From the NCBI GenBank assembly GCA_022560025.1, contig JAFISE010000238.1, forward strand, positions 1-35,952: a stretch of DNA of 35,952 nt, written 5' to 3'. The notes beneath the pieces are model-generated. The model saw only the letters and a program-made list of their open reading frames with translations, was not told the DNA's origin and ran no database searches. The stretch comes from Stagonosporopsis chrysanthemi. Its lineage: Eukaryota > Ascomycota > Dothideomycetes > Pleosporales > Didymellaceae. Position 1 is the first letter of the stretch, and each line of letters opens with the position of its first letter. Made by a program: the position numbers and the translations under genes. Below are positions 16,690 through 28,938 of the stretch, in pieces.

Positions 16690-19559
16690 AAAATTTAGCA
16701 TCTTTAAAGCTAAATAACTCTTTATCTAGTTAAGAAACTTAGATACTTTATTAGAGTTACTATAGATTAAATTTAAGTCTCTACAACTTTATTGTAGAAA
16801 ATTTTCTAAAATTCCTAATATTTAAGGTACTTATTTTTTTACCTAGTAGACTAAGAAAATTAAAACTTTAGTAATAAGCTTAGATATTAAAATTTAGTAT
16901 AGTAACTAGTATACTAGCTTTAAGTTTAGTATTAGAAAAAAATTAAATGTCTTTTCTAGTTCTTTAGGTACTCTATTTTTTTTAAGAAATTTAAGTACTT
17001 TTTTTTAAGAGAAATATTATCTATCTACTTTACTAAAACGTTAGTTAAGACAGCCTTCTTAGCTACAGGTATCTAACTACCTAATGCCTACTAAACACTA
17101 ATCTTTTAATTTTTAGGTTACTCTTCTAAGAGCTCTAAAAATTACAGTATCTAAACAAGCCTACTATGCTAATTCTAGGCATGCTTCTAACGTCTACTTA
17201 GGCCTCTACGCTGACGTGTAGAAGAGCCTAACAAGATAGAAGAGACACTCTCTTCTTGCTATACAGAGTTGCTAGACCTTGTAGTTTCTTAGCAGCTCTA
17301 TATATACGCCCTAAGACAGCCTTAGCAGGACTTACTTTACTCTGTACCTCTTCTAAGTAGCTAGAACTTTAGTAGAAGCACTTTTAAACTTTATACCTTT
17401 AATATAGTTTAATACTATATTAACAAGACTTAGAAAATTACTAAGCTCTAGAATATAATTACTACTACCTTTATAGTAGTAGTAAATTAACATACTAAGA
17501 GCTATATAAATCTACAAGAAGCTAAGATTATAGAAGAGCTGTAGTAAAGAGTTATCTAGGCTCTAACTACTTTTTTCTCTTCTAGCGTCTCTTCTCTAAG
17601 CTCCTGCTAAAGCAGTAACACTGCGTACAGCAACTAGAAGAGCTAAGAATCTAGACGCTGCTCTTAGGTAGACGTAGCTTAAGACTCCTAAATCTTAAAG
17701 ACAGGCTGTAATTAACCTCTGCTCTCTGCTAGAGCTTTATACTACCCTCTAGCTAAGCTAAAAGAAGACTACTAAATTTTTATAGTAGTATCTAACCTAG
17801 TAATATAACTATAGTAACTTTTTTTTTATAGTAAGACAAGCACTATATAGAAATATAAGCTGTATTATACTCTAGGATATTCTTATTATAGTACTAGTTA
17901 AAACAAGCTAGGCTATTACTCTAGCTAGCAAGGTAATTTAGGACTAGGTTATAACCTAAGAGAACTAGAATTACATGCTTAGAGCGCTAGAAGGTAACAC
18001 AGTTTAACTCCTAGAGTGCTAGATTAACTATGCTGTGTAAGAAGTGCCTAGCTCTTTCTAGACCCTAGAAGGAATAGAAATACCTACTACTCCTTAACTA
18101 GTTAAAGAAGAAGTCTACTTACAGACAAGAAAGCAGCTAGCTAGCTATAGACTCTTATAATATAGAGCTAATAATTAAGGCCTTACTACTTAGATTGTCT
18201 TCTATAAGCAGCTAGTCAAAGTATTTAAGCTCTTTAGCACTAGCTAGTTCTTAAAAAAGATTAATAAGTATCTTACTATTTAGCAATATAACTTAGGCTG
18301 TTAGAGCTTTTATAACATAGCTTAGTGTACTTAGATAGCTTGCTATGTTTACTGCAGTAACTACACAGACAGACACTAAGGCTAGTATAGAAAAGAGTGC
18401 TCTTATAAAGCCTTTTGTGCTAACTACTATAGCTTATACCTAGCTAGCTACTCTAACTGCTTTACAGCTTCTTGCTAGGTCAACAGGTATATTATTAAAC
18501 TTATAAGAGCTAAGCTAAAAACTATCTACTATATAGGCAAGATAGTACAATAGTACTTATATTAAACTATTAAAAAGACCTTTTAACAGTTAACTTCTTA
18601 ACTAGAGGCTGCCTAGCAAGAGACTATAGAGCTAGCAGCCCCTTATACTTTAGTACAAAGGCTTAAAACAGCTATAGTATAGAGGCACAAAATAGTTACA
18701 GCTTTTAGAGCTACTACTCTTTTTATACTTGTGCTAACTAACAGCAGAACAAAGAGACTAAAGCAGGCTGTTAGAACCTAGCTCGAGCTGCTGAGCTAAA
18801 CAAGCACTAAAAAGGTTAACAGTACTTACAGACTGTAAGTACAGGCTTAGAGCAGTACTATATCGTTACTGTCAGCCTAGCTAGGGTCTAACAGCTAGGA
18901 CCTAACATAGGCTGCTACAGGCTAGAGAAGCCTAAATATAAGGCAACTATTAGCTAGCAGCCTTTGCCCTTAACTAACTATCTATACTAACCTGTCTACT
19001 TTAGAAAGAGAAGATATTAGTCTAAGTAATAACCTACTATCTTTATACTAGAACACTCTTACAACACTCTAGCCTTTAGCAGGTATTAATAACCTAGCCT
19101 CTGTGTATACTAAGCTAATATTAGAAAGTACTTACTTTAGTATATTATACTACTAGAAACTACTTATTAGAAAGGTATAGACGTTGTGTATATTTAAAAG
19201 CTCTTTACATGCACTAAATCTAGAACCTTTACCTATTCTAGCTTTAAGCATACTGTACCTATTAGTACCTAGAACAACCTTAATACGCTAGGCTCTACCT
19301 ACTTTAAGGTAATAATATATATCTGTAAAAGATTACACCTATACTATTAGGCTAGAAAGAGCCTTAATTACCTAGACATATTATAAGTAGTAGTAAACAG
19401 AATCTCTATACTTAACTACTATAGGCGTTTCTATACTCTAGACGTTATATAATACGTCTTTTATCTTATACTCTTACTACTATACTTTATATAAGAAGAC
19501 TTTAACACTAGATATAAATTGTTTAAGCCTACTATTACTATAGCTAATAAAGAGATAAA
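16690..19559 (+). mobile_element. RIP-degraded LINE (Tad1-like), cut by the Gypsy insertion
   Basis: Two recognisable fragments in the right order. At about 18,280-18,480 a Cys-rich stretch (IACYVYCSN, then RKECSYKAFCANYYSL) resembles the zinc knuckles at the end of fungal Tad1-type ORF1. At about 19,060-19,559 a plus-strand stretch ends in EDFNTRYKLFKP, the counterpart of the GDFNTRH-x-L-W motif of LINE-encoded apurinic-type endonucleases. The Gypsy LTR begins 30 bases later and I could not see the endonuclease resume after 26,832. Sequence from 16,690 to 17,900 is too altered to assign and may belong to another element. Confidence 0.5.
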
Positions 19560-19837
19560 TATAAGAATAAGCTTAGTTCTTTAAACCTACCTTACATTAC
19601 CTAACAACTACCTAACTTAGATCTATCTTCTAACTGCTCCTTAGTACAGTCTTCTCTAAGCTTCTAGGTATAAGAAGAGAAGCCTCTACAGAGTTTAGAT
19701 AGATAGTTTTAAAGTATCCTTTTGTACAAGACCTATAGGAATAGAGATCTAGTTCTGCAGTTTATCCTAGTGCTTCTATACACCTTATAGCAGATACTTA
19801 TACAATTTAGACCCTTCTAGTATCTTGTGTTGTTATA
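19560..19837 (+). repeat. 5' LTR of the Gypsy element
   Basis: 278 bp, from TATAAGAA (originally TG-) to TGTTGTTATA (originally -CA). It matches 26513-26832 with scattered transitions and lacks about 42 bp near its end, where the 3' LTR holds a second copy of a TAGCATCYTGYGTTG block. Deletion between these short direct copies explains the length difference. Confidence 0.85.
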
Positions 19838-20127
19838 TTATACTTTAAAACTTGTCCTAGCTAGTAACAGCTTTATAATAATATTGCTACAGTTTGTTTA
19901 GTTATTTGTATAAGCGCAGCTAGAGTATTATGCCTAAACTAAACAAGTCTTTGAATTGTTTATACAACAGTTAAGATACTAGAGATCTCCTAACAACTAA
20001 AGCCTATAGGTTTAGAACTTTCTGCAACTTACTGCTCTAGGATTAACTTTAGAAAAGCTGCGTTAGATTGCGCTAAGATAGACACTTAGAGACTATTAAT
20101 AACTTACCTAATTTAGATACAACCCTA

Positions 20128-21330
20128 ATGTCAGGCACTACTACAGGACCTACTACTTAGTCCTAGAACTAATTAGGGGCTAGACGCCCCTAGGGCCCTG
20201 CATTAGCACAACTGTCTGCTGCTGACAACAGATCTAATTTAGAGCTATCCTACTACAATCCCTTAGAAGAGATAGCCTAACTATAGCAGGAACTTGCTTA
20301 GTTACGTGCTAGTCTTGCTCTAGCAGATTGCCCCCTACCTAAAACAGAAACACTACTAATAGGTAGACTGTATTAATCTACTATAAGGCAGCTATTAGAA
20401 GCTAGCTTAGTACTTACAGTACGCAAGAAGCTCTCTAAAAGGACCCTTAATATTAAGGTTCTTACAAATAGAAGTAACTTTACCTTTTAGTAATAGCGTG
20501 CCTCTATTTAAGACTAACTTAACATTAATATAGACTACTATTAGAGTGTATGTGCCTGTATAGCCCTTGTCTAGGGTTATACCTCTAGATTAGCTAAAGA
20601 ATACTTAGAACCTTAGTACCTCTCTAACAATAAGACAGATTGCTTTTACACTACAGAAGAGATAATTACGCTCTTTAAGACATACTTTGTTACTAGGAAC
20701 AAGCAGGCAGAAAGCTAAGCAGCCTTTAATTAACTCTAAATAGAGAAATTAGAAGCTTTCCCTACTTTTAAGAGCTGCTTCCTTAGTGCAGCTATTAAAG
20801 GAAAGGTACCTTAATTAGAATAGTTTTACTACATGTAGACTAAAATCTCCCTAAGCATTTAAGTACCTAATCTAGGCTTTAAGCAGCAATAGCATAATTC
20901 CTTCTCTTAAATAGTAGAACACCTAACTACCTACAATATAGAAAGGAGGAACAACCCTACTGTGCTGCTATCTCTAGTTTTGCAACCCCTAAGATTAACA
21001 AGAGCCTACTAGTTAGATGCAAAACAGAGCTCTGTCACAACAGGTCAACAAAATTACCCCTCTCCTAGCTGATTTACTTACTTTGCTTAGAGTACCCCTG
21101 TGCTCTGCTAACCCTCTAACATACCTGCACCTAAAAAGGATGTAACTCTAGGAGCTTGCTACAACTACAGAAAGCTAGGACACTTTACTAAGGATTGTAT
21201 AGTACCCTGCGTGCGCAAAATTAAGGTAGAACAGGAAGACTTTGTTAATACTAAAGAAGACTTTAACAAGACTAATACAATCCCTATAGGAAACAGTTCT
21301 GCCTAGGAGGATTACTCTACCTAGGCCTAA
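20128..21330 (+). pseudogene. Gypsy gag
   Basis: Frame 1 from ATG at 20128 (MSGTTTGPTT). Capsid-like sequence follows (e.g. LVLTVRKKLSKRTLN), then a zinc knuckle at 21157-21198 whose CX2CX4HX4C pattern reads C-Y-N-Y-R-K-L-G-H-F-T-K-D-C: the second cysteine is Tyr (TAC at 21166-21168) by one G-to-A change. Many in-frame TAG/TAA codons are present. The gag end is uncertain because pol begins in a different frame (frame 0), implying a ribosomal frameshift between them in the original element. Confidence 0.75.
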
Positions 21331-21420
21331 ACTAATATAATCTATCTAATCTCTTACTGTCTTATTTGTTTAGCAGTCCTTATTTCCTTACCTCTACTAT
21401 TCTTTGTAACTAAGAGCTTA

Positions 21421-24400
21421 GTGTTTAACTCTGCTCCTTAGTTAACACTAGTGCCTAAGGATTTTTGTTTTTAAACTCTAATATTGCATATTCTATCTCT
21501 ACTTTACTTTATAAACCTATCTGAAATCTACCCTTCTTAGTCTAGGTTAAAGGTTTCTAGGATTAAATCACCTCCCCTGTAACCTAGTATATACAGTTAC
21601 ACCTTATAGTTAACAGCTAGAAGGTGTATAACTGCTCTTTTATTATTGTAGACCTTAGATTGCAGGATTATATTATTAGAATTAAATAGCTTAAGCGCTT
21701 TAAGCTGCAACTTAATACAGATAGGTCTTAGTTAATATAGCCTGCTAAATACTCTTAATTATACAATCCTGCGCTGCCCCTATTAATAACTTTACAACAA
21801 CTCCTTAGGGAAGGCAAAGCCTAACAGGACGTAGAGCAACAGGATGCTCTATAGGAACAAGATGAGTATCAGCAACAACGCAGCCCTAGTACTACTGTTT
21901 AACGCATAAGAAGCATATTAAAGTTGCCTAAGTTTTGTTTGCAACCCCTAGTGCTACCTAACAAAGCAGTGAACACCCCTGTAACTAGTCTAACTAAGGT
22001 CGCTACTATTGCTGCGCTCTTAGCTAACGCTTTCTACTTCTTAATAAAGAAACTGCAAAACAAGTTCTTTACAACTAGTCTGTACAAGATTACTTGTATT
22101 ATAGAGGAGAAGCGCAACTAAGACAACCCTGAAAACGCCTAACTAATCTAGGAACGCTTGCCAGCCCAGTACTCTTAGTATGCTGATGTGTTCAGCAAGA
22201 CAGAAGCTGAAAGCCTTCCAGATCACTGCCCTTACAACTACAAGATTGTTCTAGAAGAACCTTTGCCTAACTACTATTCCCCCTTGTACAAACAGAACCT
22301 TGAAGAACTTAAGGCAACTAAGAAGTTTGTGCAGGATCAACTCTGACATAGTTGGATTGAACACAGCCAAAGCCTATTTGCATTACTAGTGCTATGCGTA
22401 CAGAAGCCAAATAGAAGCCTGCGTATCTGTGTAGACTATCGCAAATTGAATAATTTGACTTGCAAGGACTTCTATCCAATACCCCGCATAGACGAGCTGC
22501 TTGCCCAACTATCTAAGGCAAAGATATTCACTAAGTTCGACATTTGATCAGCTTTCAACCGAATCTATATAGATCCTGCCTCTGAAGAATACACCACGTT
22601 CTAGACGCGTTACAGCACATACAAGTGCAGGGTCTTACTATTTAGTTTGTGCAATAGCCCTGCCACGTACCAACGCTACATAAACAACATTCTGATTGAC
22701 TACTTAGATAACTTCTGTATTGCCTACTTAGACAACATCCTTATCTACTCTAAAGACGCTCAGACTCACCAGACACACGTTAAAAAGGTTCTAGAACGTC
22801 TTTGCTCTGCAGGCCTGCAGGTTAATATTAAGAAAAGTAAATTCTATGTGACTCGCACTTAGTACCTTGTGTACATCCTTACGAACAAAGGCATTAAGGT
22901 AGATCCTAAGAAGGTACAGGTTTTAGCAGACTAGAAGCTACCTACAACTGTAACAGGTGTGAAATTGTTCTTAGGCTTTACTAGTTTCTATTGACAATTC
23001 GTGCCTGAGTTCTCTTAGGTAGCAAAACCTTTGATCGCGTTGCAGAGTCTGTCAAATGCCTTTGAATGGACTCCAGACTGCCAGGCTAGCTTTGAGAAGC
23101 TCAAACAGAGTCTATTGGCTATCCTGACTCTGTGCCACTTCAACCCAGACCTTGAAACGAAGCTCGAAACTGACGCATCAGATAGAGTGGTAGCTGGCGT
23201 CATGTCTCAGAAACACGCAGACGACCGCTAGTACCCCACAGCGTTCTACAGCTGTTCCCTATTAGGTTTGGAGCTTAACTAGGAGATCTATGACAAAGAG
23301 CTCTTTGCTATCCTCCAGGCCTTTGACAAGTGGAGAGCTGAGCTGACGTCTACGCTGAATCAGATCCGTGTCTACTCTGACCACTGTTCCCTGGAATATT
23401 TTATGACTACTAAAGTCTTGAATGCCTGACAAGCTAGGTGGGCGGAGGCACTCGCTCTGTTCAACTTCCGAATTGAGTACACCCCAGGGAAGAACAACGA
23501 GAGAGCAGACATCAGCTAAAGAGAGCAAGACCTAGCCAACCTCAAGACAACTCAGGAGGATAATCGCTCCTAGGTGATATTGGGTCCCCAACGACTTCAC
23601 AACTGTATCAACTCTGATCTTGCCCAAGTCTATCTTTTGCATTCCTTAGTACGCGCTATCTGCACCTTGCAGCTAGAGATGCAGTTAGACTCCTTAGAAC
23701 TGATTGAAGCCGTGCTGCGACACAATCGCCAGGCCTTTGAGAAAGAGCGAAAATCCCTAGCCCCAGGTTATCAGATCTATAACAGTCTGCTCCTATATTA
23801 AGATTAGTTGTGCGTAGTCTCAGACTCCTTGTTGTGCACGCGCCTCATCCAGGAAGCCTACGACTAAGTATCTACTGCTCACCTAAGCGCGAAGAAAACC
23901 TACTAGCTACTGTCCTAACAGTATTACTAGCAAGGCATAGGGGCAAGCTGTGAACAATATGTGCGAAATTGTATCCCTTGTTGCTGTGGTCATCTGAAAC
24001 AGACCCAACTCCACAGATACCTGCACCTGTTGCCTATCCCTGATCGACCTATGCAGCACCTGTGTATGGATTTTAAGGATTTTCCAAAGGACAAAGCTGG
24101 TTACAATCAAATACTTGTCATTATTGACTGTTTGACGAAGCAGGCAATTACTATTCTGTGCTACAAGACGACAACTGCACGAGAGATGGCCTCCTTGTTT
24201 ATTTAATAGGTCTATTGTTTTAGTCATACCCCTAAGTCAATAGTGTCTGATTGTGGACCCTAGTTTGTGTCTAGCTTCTGGTCTGAGTTCTGTCAGATCA
24301 TTGGCGTCAAAGTCAAGCTTTCTACTGCCTACTACAAGGAAACTGACAGCTAAATAGAGATTATAAACAAGTACATTAACTAGCAGCTACGACTGTTTGT

Positions 24401-25181
24401 GACGTACTATTAAGATAACTAGTCTAAATTGCTGCTGCTTATTAACTGCGCACAGCTTACCTTACCTTATTCTAGCATTAGAATAACTCTCTATTAAGTA
24501 TTGTTTGGAAGTAAACCTAGACAGAGCTAGCAGTAGAATAGATCTGACACAGATACGACTCCTTGTAACAACCTAAACTACTAGGATGCACTTGCTCTAG
24601 CAACCTGCATGCACTAAGCCTAGAAGGTAGCCAAGGAGAACATAGAAAAGGCGCAGCTGCAAATAAGAGCTACTAAGGACAAGTACTGCAGTCTAGTTGA
24701 CTGGGCAGTGGGTGATAAGGTATACTTGTTAACTAAGAACTTGGCTGTTGAGCGTCTCAGCCAAAAGCTATCTAACCTATAGGAAGGTCTGTTTAAAGTT
24801 CTTGAGCAAGTTAGTTATTTATAGCGTTTGAAACTTCCTTCTAGCTCACAAATCCACAACATCTTTGCTCTAGATGTACTCTGCAAAGACCTAGCAGACC
24901 CTCTGCCTAGACAGGAAGCCCTAAAACCCTCAGGTATCCTAATTTAAGGAGTTAAGGAATAGGAAGTACAAGAGATACTTGCAAGTAAGCTAGTCTAACA
25001 ACGCTTGAAGTACTGTGTGAGTTAGCTAGGACACAACCCTGACCCTACCTAGTACTTAGCAGAAAACTTTAAGAACGCTCCCTACAAGCTGAGAGCGTTT
25101 CATAATAGGTATCTGCAATTACTAGGTCCCCTAACGCAGTTACTAAATTGGATCAAATCCTGAGAAGAGAACAGCTAGTAA
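21421..25181 (+). pseudogene. Gypsy pol: protease, RT, RNase H, integrase, chromodomain
   Basis: All in frame 0. Protease: the D-T-G site reads N-T-S (AAC ACT AGT at 21444-21452). RT: ICVDYRKLNN (near 22420), YPIPRIDELLAQLSKAK, and the active site YLDN at 22725-22736, the second catalytic Asp changed to Asn (22734-22736). RNase H: LETDASD near 23165. Integrase: Cys pair in RNCIPCC (near 23970), Asp at 24069, Asp at 24249 and Glu at 24357, so D-D(35)E is still present. C-terminus: EVQEILASKLV ... PDPT-stop-YLAENFKNAPYKL (24,960-25,090), a chromodomain. More than thirty in-frame stops, mostly TAG from CAG/TGG, and TGA at Arg positions such as FDI-stop-SAF. It cannot make protein. Confidence 0.9.
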
Positions 25182-25298
25182 CAGTTTAAGTGAGCACGTT
25201 ATGAATTTAAAAGACAAAGAAGACCTAGACTACTCTAAACCCCTACTAACCCAACCAAGTAACAAAGGAAAACGTCCACCCTACTGTACATGTAGTGA

Positions 25299-25799
25299 TC
25301 AAGCTAGAGCCTCACCAACGTCGCTTATCTCCTCCTCAGCGTCTACTAGGGGAGCATCTAAATCAGCCAACGCCTTTTCAGGCACTGACTTCTTTGGGCC
25401 CTTGCCCCTGGCGCTCCGTCGTGGAGCCTCAACCACTGGAGCCTGCAGGGATACCACTGCCTGCCTAAGCTCCGCTACCTCATCCTACAGGGACCTTACC
25501 TGCGCAGTGAGCGCCCCTATTGCCTCTACTAAGGCCTAATTAGTGACAGGCTAGACGTGGTACTGATAGAGTAACACGTTGGCGGCTGACACCTCTTTGA
25601 GCTGCGCAGTTGCCACCTGCACTACACTTGCCAAGGCATAGGCTGACTAACAGAGGTTATCCCAAGCAGTCTCACAAACAGCCTGCGCAGCTGTTGCCTC
25701 TAGCTCCTCTAACTCCCTACTTTCCTCTGCTGTAGCCTCCTCCTACGCAACAAGGTTGCCCTAAAAAGCATTGTACTTAGGTCTGACGTAAATTGGCAC
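25299..25799 (-). pseudogene. Antisense coiled-coil reading frame between pol and the 3' LTR
   Basis: On the strand opposite to gag-pol, one frame reads as a coherent protein of about 165 residues ending at TGA (25301-25299). Segments include VPIYVRPKYNAF, EEATAEESRELEELEATA, LASVVQVATAQLKEVSAAN, ALVEAIGALTAQVRSL, DEVAELRQAVVSLQAPVVE, a basic stretch PRRSARGKGPKK, and an acidic end DAEEEISDVGEALA. It is interrupted by about seven stops, all CAG/TGG-type changes. Heptad-like Leu/Val spacing suggests a coiled coil followed by a nuclear-localisation-like basic patch. The start is unclear (open upstream towards 25,880). It is not part of standard Gypsy gag-pol; no family is recognised. Confidence 0.6.
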
Positions 25800-26497
25800 C
25801 TATTCAAAAGTTAGCCTAAGGACTAATAGGAGGAGAGTGATAGTAATCAAACTAGACGACACTTCTTGTTCTAAAGTGTGCAATAAGCACACTTCAACAA
25901 CAACGCCTTGTTAAAGGCGTACACCACTGCGTTCCCCTGCGCAAAGGCCTAAATTAAATAAAGGCAGATAACCTAATAGGCCACTGCAAGAGCGCCAGGA
26001 GGGACAGGTATCAGCATAGTGACCAAAAAACGAGCCTAGCAACAGTTAGCAGCAATTAGATAGAGTTGTTTAAGGTACTTGCAGCAAGAATTGGTGTCTG
26101 TTAGAGAACAGAAACAGGCAAGGCACACGTTGTTTACTTGAGAAGCACGCTGTAAGCGATTTAACCTGATTAGGAAGTAGATTAAACGCGTTTCTACAGT
26201 CACTACAACTTTAGTAAAAGCTACCCTGTTAGCGCAGGCTCTTACAACAGCTATAAGCCTAGTAACAATCTGATTTGCCTAGTTATTGTTACTAGAGAGC
26301 TTGCCTAGGACAGATAAGTGCAGGGTAGCTAACATAGGTTGTGTAGCAAAACCCAAATAGAGGTTAACAACAGTAAAGGAAGACTAGAGTCTTAGGACAG
26401 ATAGGAGTCAGATATGTTTTACGCCTTCCTAAAGTTTAAACCTTTATAGCACAAGAATTTTCCTTACAATTTTGCAGAATTAGAGACAATCTGCCTA

Positions 26498-26512
26498 CAA
26501 GGAGAGAGGTAA
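26498..26512 (+). other. Polypurine tract of the Gypsy element
   Basis: AAGGAGAGAGGTAA lies directly before the 3' LTR start, the expected place of the plus-strand primer. Confidence 0.6.
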
Positions 26513-26832
26513 TATAAGAACAAGCTAAGTTCTTTAAGCTTATCTTACATTACCTAACAACTACCTAACTTAGATCTGTCTTCTAACTGCTTCTTAGTAC
26601 AGTCTTCTCTAAGCTTCTAGGTATAAGAGGGGAAGCCTCTACAGAGTTTAGATAGATAGTTTTAAAGTATCCTTTTGTACAAGACCTATAGGAATAGAGA
26701 TCTAGTCCTGCAGTTTATCCCAGTGCTCCTATACACCTTGTAGCGGATACCTATGCGATTTGGACCCCTCTAGCATCTTGTGTTGATACAACCTATACCT
26801 TTTAGACTTCTCTAGCATCCTGCGTTGTTACA
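26513..26832 (+). repeat. 3' LTR of the Gypsy element
   Basis: 320 bp, TATAAGAACAAG..TGTTGTTACA. It is less altered than the 5' LTR in places (CA end kept) and carries the extra 42-bp segment missing from the 5' LTR. Confidence 0.85.
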
Positions 26833-27066
26833 ATAAGAAGTAAAAGTCTAGACAGAGATATAAGAAAGCTATAAGTAAGACCTTTTCTTATTATAACTAA
26901 TAGAATTACTTAGAATTAAACCTAATAACAGGTAACTATTTTAAAATATAATAGATCTTAGTAGAGTTTAAAGCTATTTTATACTATACTATACTACTTT
27001 AAACAAAGTCTTACTTAGACCTATATAATCTATATATTTTAGATTCTATTAGTTACTAACGTACTT

Positions 27067-28916
27067 TACAAGCAAGTTGCCTATATAAGCAAGTTGCTTA
27101 CTTTTACTAAGACCTTATTAAACTTTACCTTATTATAGCCTAAAATACTATACTTTAGTACTGTAAGGTATAGTATAAGTCAGAATATTATTTAGAGACT
27201 ACTTCTATATTATTCTTATATATTTATACACTATACTTAGTCTAATTATACTGTTTACAGTATTATTAAGAAGCCTTACTTACTTTAGCACGTGTACACT
27301 TTTTTAACTTCTTACTATTACTATACACTCTAACCTCTTTTAAAGCTGCAATATATTACTCTTCTCTAACTATAAAAGTTTTTTTCTTTTAGATTTACTT
27401 TCTTTTATACAATTTATATTCTATAGCAGCTACTAGAGCTGTATAAAGCTTAGTATTCTTTTATTATACTAAAACTAGCTTATATAATAAAATTACTCTC
27501 TTCTTTGCATAGTACTTAAGCGCACTTAGTACAGAATTAGGTAAGCTGCTTTACTACTTCTTATACTTCTCTTAAATTAGAGTTAATTACAACTAAAGTT
27601 CTAAAGTATTACTAAGAGTTTATAACTACTAAGGCTAATTATTATTAGAAAGTTATAGTAATAGAGTGCACAGCTTTATATTAAGGCCTATTATAACTTG
27701 TTCTAGGTTAAAAGAGACTAGTCTAGCGCCTTAGAACCTTTCTTAGATATTGCTAGAAGTAAATACAGTATTATAAGCTACTTTAAAGTATAGTAAGAAC
27801 TTAAGCTTTGTAATATAGTTAATCTAGTTGTGTATAAAGTCTTTAGCTTAGCGCCTATATACCTTCTTTAGAAAGGCAAAACAGCCTATATTAAGTAGCT
27901 GCAAGAAGTGCAATAAATATAGAAGTATATATATAGTAATAATCTTGTTATTTTTATAGTATTTTTAGAAATCTAGCAAGTTATAGCGCTTATAACTATT
28001 AGTAACTAGTAGATAGTAGCTACTAATAGTATACTTTTTTATATGCGTATTAAAATACTTTAACTACTTAAGACTAAGTTTATTAGTAGTCTAGCTGTTC
28101 TTAGAGACCTTAATAACCTAATTATAAGGTAGATTATCTTCTTTGTACTAGTTTAAGAAGTACTTATAGCTTTAGAAGATAATAAAAAGTAAAATAGCCT
28201 ACTCTTTAGTATTAATACTCTTAATAACTATTATCTACTTCTAATTACCTAGCTAGACTTACTTTAGTTGTCTTTGTCTCTCTAAAGCTATAATAACTAC
28301 TCTAGTAGATATCTAGCCTATTATAAAGCTTGTTTTATTAAAGTTATAGGTATTATTATCTTAGATACTATACTTAGCTTTAATATTAGCTACTAAGCTA
28401 AACTAGCTCTAGATTACCTTAGGATCTTTACAGAGATCTTTCTTATAGTTATACTTATTATTAAACTTTACTCTAACCTCTAGTTAGCACTTAATAAATA
28501 TACTAGGCTAGTTTAAGCTAATATAGCCTAGACTACACTTAGCGCGCAAAGAATTAGCTATATTAGCTATAGCTAATAAGTAGAGAGTAAATCTTTGCAC
28601 GTCTAATTTAAGTATATACTTAACAATTACCTACTCTTTGTTATTATCTAGTCTTTGTAAGTTAAGTATTATATTAGTGTATAAAGCTTGTCTTATGTAT
28701 TAATTAGATAGTATCTTTTAAAGAACACTATAGATTGCTACAGTATATTACTAAGACAGATTTGCGTCTCTTTTAAAAGCTTAAAGTGTAAGCTGTATCT
28801 AATATTTATTTAACGCGTCTTTCCAAGCTTGTTAGCAAGGTATTTGTGTAGGTAGAGTAGTTTAGTAAGGTCTTAGCAAAAGTAAGCAACTTGCCTATAT
28901 AGGCGACTTGCTTATA
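27067..28916 (-). mobile_element. RIP-degraded pogo/Fot1 (Tc1/mariner) transposon
   Basis: About 1,850 bp between inverted repeats of about 55 bp (CAAGCAAGTTGCC..TTACTTTTACTAAGACC on the left; the reverse complement ends at 28916), with TA at each outer end as expected of a TA target duplication. The minus strand encodes a transposase of the fungal Fot1/pogo type, still followed in one frame through stops: YNFNKTSFIIG (canonical D-E changed to N-K), INSTNTK-like GINA block, NNKIITIYI, and LQLLNIGCFAFLKK, where the third catalytic Asp reads Asn. Inactive. Confidence 0.8.
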
Positions 28917-28938
28917 GAATATATTACCTAGATTAGAG

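Larger units (their letters stand above)
19560..26832 (+). mobile_element. Complete RIP-inactivated Ty3/Gypsy chromovirus
   Basis: 7,273 bp with two LTRs, gag, pol ending in a chromodomain, an antisense frame, and a purine-rich tract before the 3' LTR. Target duplication: ATAAA (19555-19559) on the left and ATAAG (26833-26837) on the right, one G-to-A apart, consistent with RIP after insertion. Gag is in frame 1 and pol in frame 0 over their whole lengths with no indels, so decay was by point mutation only. Confidence 0.9.

Noticed and set aside
25201..25539. 112-codon plus-strand frame after pol
   Set aside because: It overlaps the antisense coiled-coil frame; the minus-strand reading has better protein composition and its stops fit RIP of Gln/Trp codons.
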